Source: Labilithrix sp.
Lineage (GTDB): Bacteria > Myxococcota_A > Polyangia > Polyangiales > Polyangiaceae
Direction of reading: 5' to 3'
DNA: 64,000 nucleotides
Assembly: GCA_019637155.1 (NCBI GenBank)
Contig: JAHBWE010000022.1
Location: forward strand, 1 to 64,000
The notes beneath the pieces were generated by a model. That model worked only from the letters and a program-made list of their open reading frames with translations. It was not told the DNA's origin and ran no database searches. The translations under genes and the position numbers were made by a program. Each line of letters starts with the position of its first letter. The stretch's first letter is position 1. Of this stretch, positions 60,696 through 64,000 are shown in pieces.

Positions 60696-61883
60696 TCAAG
60701 GCGCGAGGTTCGTCGTCGCGCGGAACACCACGCCGTCGCCGCCGAGCGTGTAGCGACCCGTCGCGGCGGGCACGAACACCGCCGCGCCGCGCGGCGCCGC
60801 GACGTGGCCGGCGCTGACGGAGCCCTCGGTCGTGAGGAGGATCTCCGGCCCGAACGTGGTCCGCACCACCGGCGCGGAGACCACGATACGGGAGAGGCGG
60901 AACTCCTTCGCGGGCGTGTCGTAGACGTGCTCGCACGCGTCGACCTCGCGCGGGCGCAGCACCTTCGCCGGGCCGGCCTCGAAGTCGAGGCATCGGAGCA
61001 GCGCGGGGACGTCGACGTGCTTCTTCGTGAGCCCGCCGCGCAGCACGTTGTCGGAGCTCGCCATGATCTCGACGCCGGTGCCTTCGACGTATGCGTGCAG
61101 ATTCCCCGCATCGAGGTAGATCGCGTCGCCGGCCTCGAGGTGCACGAGCTCGAGGAGGAGCGCGCTCACGACGCCGACGTCGCCGGGGTAGAGCTTCGCG
61201 AGGCGCTCCGCGAGCGCGCGCTCGCGCGGGAACTTCGGCGACGGCAGGCTGCACGCCGCGACGACGCTCTCGACGATCGGTGCGCGCTTCTCGGCGGGCA
61301 TCGTCATCAGGAGGCGGAACGTCTCGGCGAGGCCCTTCGCGTCGCGCGCCGCGCGGAGGGGCGCGAGCGCGCCGTCGAGCGCGCGCACGGCGAGGTGATC
61401 GAACAGCGCGATCGTCGCGTCGATCGCGCGGAACCCCGAGAGCGCGTCGAACGGACCGAGCGCGCAGAGGAGCTCCGGCTTGTGGGACGGGTCCTTGTAG
61501 TTGCGGTGCGCCGCCTCGCGGGGGACGCCGCGCGCCTCTTCGTCGGCGAAGCCGGCCTTCGCTTGCTCCATCGTCGGGTGCGCCTGGAGCGAGAGCGGCT
61601 CGCTCGCGGCGAGCACCTTCAAGAGGAAGGGGAGGCGCGGTCCGAACGCGCGGATGGCGGCGGCGCCGAGCTCGCGCTCGGGCTCGCGCGCGATGATCGC
61701 GTCGAGCGTGTGCTTCACGCCGTCGCGCGAAGCCTTCGACGGGGCGACGGGATGGGCGCCCATCCACAGCTCCGCCTCGGGACCGTCGCTCGGCGAGGCG
61801 CGCCCGGAGAGGGAGGCGATCGCGGTGCGCGATCCCCACGCGTACGGCATCACGGTGCAGTCGAGGAGGTCCACGGCGGTCAT
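60696..61883 (-). CDS. manA: Mannose-6-phosphate isomerase, class I
   Basis: A 395-residue zinc cupin enzyme that interconverts fructose-6-phosphate and mannose-6-phosphate, feeding GDP-mannose and surface polysaccharide synthesis. Zinc ligands and signatures: LSLQAHP, the HKPELL motif, and YLDAGNLHAYVEGTGVEIMASSDNVLRGGLTKKHVDV. Size is normal for the family. Its ATG overlaps the stop of the radical SAM gene (ATGA), so the two are co-translated, though the link between them is unclear. Confidence 0.95.
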   Translation of the reverse strand: MTAVDLLDCTVMPYAWGSRTAIASLSGRASPSDGPEAELWMGAHPVAPSKASRDGVKHTLDAIIAREPERELGAAAIRAFGPRLPFLLKVLAASEPLSLQAHPTMEQAKAGFADEEARGVPREAAHRNYKDPSHKPELLCALGPFDALSGFRAIDATIALFDHLAVRALDGALAPLRAARDAKGLAETFRLLMTMPAEKRAPIVESVVAACSLPSPKFPRERALAERLAKLYPGDVGVVSALLLELVHLEAGDAIYLDAGNLHAYVEGTGVEIMASSDNVLRGGLTKKHVDVPALLRCLDFEAGPAKVLRPREVDACEHVYDTPAKEFRLSRIVVSAPVVRTTFGPEILLTTEGSVSAGHVAAPRGAAVFVPAATGRYTLGGDGVVFRATTNLAP

Positions 61884-63157
61884 CGGGCGCGGGCGCGGAC
61901 TAGGTGGTTGGCGGTGATGAGTTGCTTGCGCCACTGGCCGTAGGCTTTGCCCTTCGATTCGAGTCGCTGCATCGCGTGCTCGATGCTGGGCTCGATCGGC
62001 TCGGGGACGGCGTCGCGGAGCGGCGTGCCCGGGAGCGGCATGAAGGCGTGCGAATGGATGCGCGCGCCCATACCGACGAGGCGATCGGCGAGCTTCATCG
62101 ACAGGACGCGGTCGGGCTCGGTCTCGCCGGGGAGGCCGAGCAGGAAGTCGACGTCGGGCTGGAACCCCGCCGCGACCGTGAGCTCCACCGCGCGGATCAC
62201 GTCGTCGACGGTGTGGCCGCGTCGCGTCGCCTCGAGCACGCGATCGGAGCCGGACTGGCCGCCGATGACGAGCGTCTTGTTGTCGACCCAGCGCGCGAGG
62301 ACGGCGAGCGACTCGACGGTGACGTGCTCGGGGCGGATCTCGGAGGGGAAGGTGCCGAAGAAGATCTTCGCCTCCGCGCCCGCGCCTTCGCGCACGGTGC
62401 GGAGGAGCGCGTCGACCGCGGCGAGGTTCGGCTCCGTGCCCTCCGATCCGTACGAGAGCGACGTCGGCGTGAGGAAGCGCACGAAGCGTGAGCCGGAGAG
62501 CGCCATCTGGTCGATGTTCGCGCGCACGTTCTCGATGCTGCGATGGCGGAACCGCGCCTTGAACATGTACGGCGTCTGGCAGAACGAGCACGCGTAGACG
62601 CAACCGCGCGTGATTTCGAGCGCGTTCCACTTCTTGTATCTTGCATTGAATGCGGGGTACGCGTCGAGCGGATGCCGCTCGCCGGGGCCGTGCGAGACGA
62701 GGCGTCCTTTGTCGAGGTACGCGGTGCCGGTGAAGCCGCGGAGCTCGACGCCGCGGTTCAGCGCGTCGACGAGGGTGACGATCGTGTGCTCGCCCTCGCC
62801 GATCGCGACGAGGTCCCACCCCGCGTGGAGCGTGGCGAGCGGCTCCGCCGTCGCGTGCACACCGCCGGCGACGTGCAGCGCGGCGTCTCCCGTCGCCGCC
62901 CGCACCGCGGCGAGCTCCTTCGCCGCTTCGTCGAAGTCGGGCGAGTAAAACGACCACAACACGAGCGGCCGCCCGGCGCGACCCGCGGCGCCGGGCGCTT
63001 GCGTCGCGGCTGCGCGGATTGCGGTGATGAGCTCGCTCGTGCTCTTTGCGAAGGTGATCGGGCTGCCGGCGGTGTGGGGGTCTGCGTCGAGCGCGGCCGT
63101 GACCACGTTCAACGCGACGGTCCCCGACCGCACGTGATGCGCGAGGATCGGCGTCAC
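61880..63157 (-). CDS. B12-binding-domain radical SAM protein
   Basis: A 425-residue enzyme. Residues about 10-165 form a B12-binding-like Rossmann domain (LVLWSFYSPDF, LHVAGGVHATAEP, LVAIGEGE), and 175-400 a radical SAM barrel with the cluster motif CVYACSFC (Cys 186, 190, 193). The ending HSHAFMPLPGTPLRDAVPEPIEP is typical of a group that includes methanogen MJ_1487-like proteins (recalled). Substrate unknown. The DnaJ-type zinc-finger gene ends 3 nt upstream, and manA is overlapped downstream. Confidence 0.85.
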   Translation of the reverse strand: MTPILAHHVRSGTVALNVVTAALDADPHTAGSPITFAKSTSELITAIRAAATQAPGAAGRAGRPLVLWSFYSPDFDEAAKELAAVRAATGDAALHVAGGVHATAEPLATLHAGWDLVAIGEGEHTIVTLVDALNRGVELRGFTGTAYLDKGRLVSHGPGERHPLDAYPAFNARYKKWNALEITRGCVYACSFCQTPYMFKARFRHRSIENVRANIDQMALSGSRFVRFLTPTSLSYGSEGTEPNLAAVDALLRTVREGAGAEAKIFFGTFPSEIRPEHVTVESLAVLARWVDNKTLVIGGQSGSDRVLEATRRGHTVDDVIRAVELTVAAGFQPDVDFLLGLPGETEPDRVLSMKLADRLVGMGARIHSHAFMPLPGTPLRDAVPEPIEPSIEHAMQRLESKGKAYGQWRKQLITANHLVRARAR

Positions 63158-63160
63158 GCC

Positions 63161-63373
63161 TCAGCCTGTCTTCTTGCGCTCGGCTTCGGCGGTCGCGGAC
63201 GTGGCGGCTTTCACGATGCCGGGGCGTTCGACGCCGACCTCGATCATGCCCTGGCCTTCGCAGCGCGGGCACACGTACTCCTCGTCGTCCCACGCGCTGC
63301 CGGCGCGGCCGAACGGACCGCCGCCGGCGCCACCGCAGGAAGGACAGGGGACACGCTCGGAGCCCGGGACCAT
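63161..63373 (-). CDS. Small DnaJ-type zinc-finger protein
   Basis: A 70-residue protein made mostly of two CxxCxGxG motifs, CPSCGGAG and CPRCEGQG, as in the cysteine-rich domain of DnaJ, but with only one pair and no J-domain. It probably binds one zinc ion. It sits 3 nt upstream of the radical SAM gene in the same direction, so it may assist that enzyme or be independent. Confidence 0.65.
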   Translation of the reverse strand: MVPGSERVPCPSCGGAGGGPFGRAGSAWDDEEYVCPRCEGQGMIEVGVERPGIVKAATSATAEAERKKTG

Positions 63374-63412
63374 CGCCGATCAACCTACCACGCGGGCCCG
63401 CGGGGAGCCCAA

Positions 63413-63769
63413 TCAGCTGCCGAGCGCCTTCAAAAGCGCGTTGCGGGCGGCCGTTCGCACCAGCGCGGCCGTGGCGCGGTCGCTCGTGTCCGGATCGATG
63501 CGGAGCACCTCCGCGCCGACCGCGACGCAGCGATCGTTCAGCGTGTCGAACTCGTGCGCCGGCATCAGCGTGCTCACGACGATGAGCTGCGGCATCGTCA
63601 CGGGGATCCGCTCCGCCGCCGCGGCGACATGCCCGACGCGAAGGACCCGAATCGCGCCATCGGCAAGCACCTGTTGGCACATCTCGGCAAGATCATCCGA
63701 GAGACCGACGAGGATCGCAGTCGGCGTCGCGATCCTCTGCATGGTCGAGCGCAGCACCCCACGGTTCAT
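63413..63769 (-). CDS. Receiver-like small protein
   Basis: A 118-residue protein of response-regulator-like outline: TAILVGLSDDLAEMCQQVL opens with a beta strand and helix, then PQLIVVSTLMPAHEF, and finally a C-terminal helix (AALVRTAARNALLKAL). The aspartate phosphoacceptor of a true receiver is not in its normal place (VVST instead of VVxD), and no conserved Lys is evident, so it is a pseudo-receiver at best. ATG 63769 is used; ATG 63742 would also work. Downstream DNA to the window end (63854-64000) shows no gene. Confidence 0.55.
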   Translation of the reverse strand: MNRGVLRSTMQRIATPTAILVGLSDDLAEMCQQVLADGAIRVLRVGHVAAAAERIPVTMPQLIVVSTLMPAHEFDTLNDRCVAVGAEVLRIDPDTSDRATAALVRTAARNALLKALGS

Positions 63770-64000
63770 AGTCCGAAAGCTCAGAATCCTCAACGTCGTG
63801 GCCCGCGCGTGCGTCTCTGAGGTGGAGCCTCGGGTCCAAAGTCGCATGTGCAACTGGACCCAAGAAGCCGCGCCAACGGTCCCGTCCCGAGCGCGCAGCG
63901 CGAGTGCGACATCTGGATGTGCAACCCGGCGCCCCTCGTCGCGGCCACGCCACGGGCCGCGAACGCCCGAGCGCCGCGTCTGGGTGGGAATCGATGTCGA

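Noticed and set aside
63693..63953. 86-codon minus-strand frame at the window end
   Set aside because: It is Arg-rich with no domain and overlaps the receiver-like gene in another frame.

Overview
The window looks like chromosome from a myxobacterium-type bacterium (Myxococcota, probably Polyangia). This is inferred from the gene families and base composition, not from any search. GC is about 70% with strong third-position bias. There are three Hanks-type Ser/Thr kinases, an FHA-type sigma-54 activator, many lipoproteins and outer-membrane proteins, and dense packing with ATGA/GTGA start-stop overlaps and several tail-to-tail overlaps. No rRNA, tRNA, CRISPR array, prophage or insertion sequence was seen.

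Layout. 1-4147 (minus) is a signalling operon: FHA/sigma-54 activator, membrane class III cyclase, and a Ser/Thr kinase cut by the window edge. 4342-8824 (plus) encodes an OmpA-like protein with calcium-type repeats, a DUF481 outer-membrane protein, MscL, and an unusual fusion of an ABC ATPase to a tyrosine/dual-specificity-type phosphatase. That fusion overlaps tail-to-tail with a kinase-receiver fusion (8806-10158). 10343-11664 is a VOC/ArsR/SRPBCC operon behind a perfect palindrome. 11693-21704 holds a TPR/PEGA protein, BolA, the principal sigma factor, leucyl/phenylalanyl-tRNA-protein transferase, a lipoprotein metallopeptidase candidate, an acyltransferase/SDR pair, and a membrane protein bracketed by 28-nt inverted repeats. 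21789-25441 has two lipoproteins, a LysR regulator and a divergent TauE-type permease.

25457-28784 pairs another Ser/Thr kinase with a membrane protein that carries a degenerate NtrC-like AAA+ domain; their 3' ends overlap by 38 nt. 28882-33953 is an alpha-glucan cluster: GlgE, maltokinase (GTGA-coupled) and a convergent 4-alpha-glucanotransferase. These would make maltose-1-phosphate, extend glucans with it, and rearrange the glucans. 34186-36676 is an ABC-2-like exporter whose ATPase has lost its Walker A lysine and carries a Gly-Ala-Ser repeat array. 36753-43997 holds two divergent secreted zinc proteases and a small membrane protein.

44001-64000 contains a TetR regulator, an SUMF1-type lipoprotein, an ADP-ribosylglycohydrolase, a FadL-type porin with a highly charged tail, another barrel protein, a GT-C glycosyltransferase, an aldehyde dehydrogenase coupled to a PQQ-type dehydrogenase with two c-type heme motifs, and a prepilin peptidase. 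It ends with a PrsW protease, phosphomannose isomerase coupled to a B12-binding radical SAM protein, a DnaJ-type zinc-finger protein and a receiver-like protein.

The most unusual items are the ABC-phosphatase fusion facing a kinase-receiver, two pseudo-ATPases (the NtrC-like membrane protein and the repeat-bearing ABC subunit), a dispersed repeat that supplies the C-terminus and stop codon of BolA, and the 28-nt inverted repeats around one gene.
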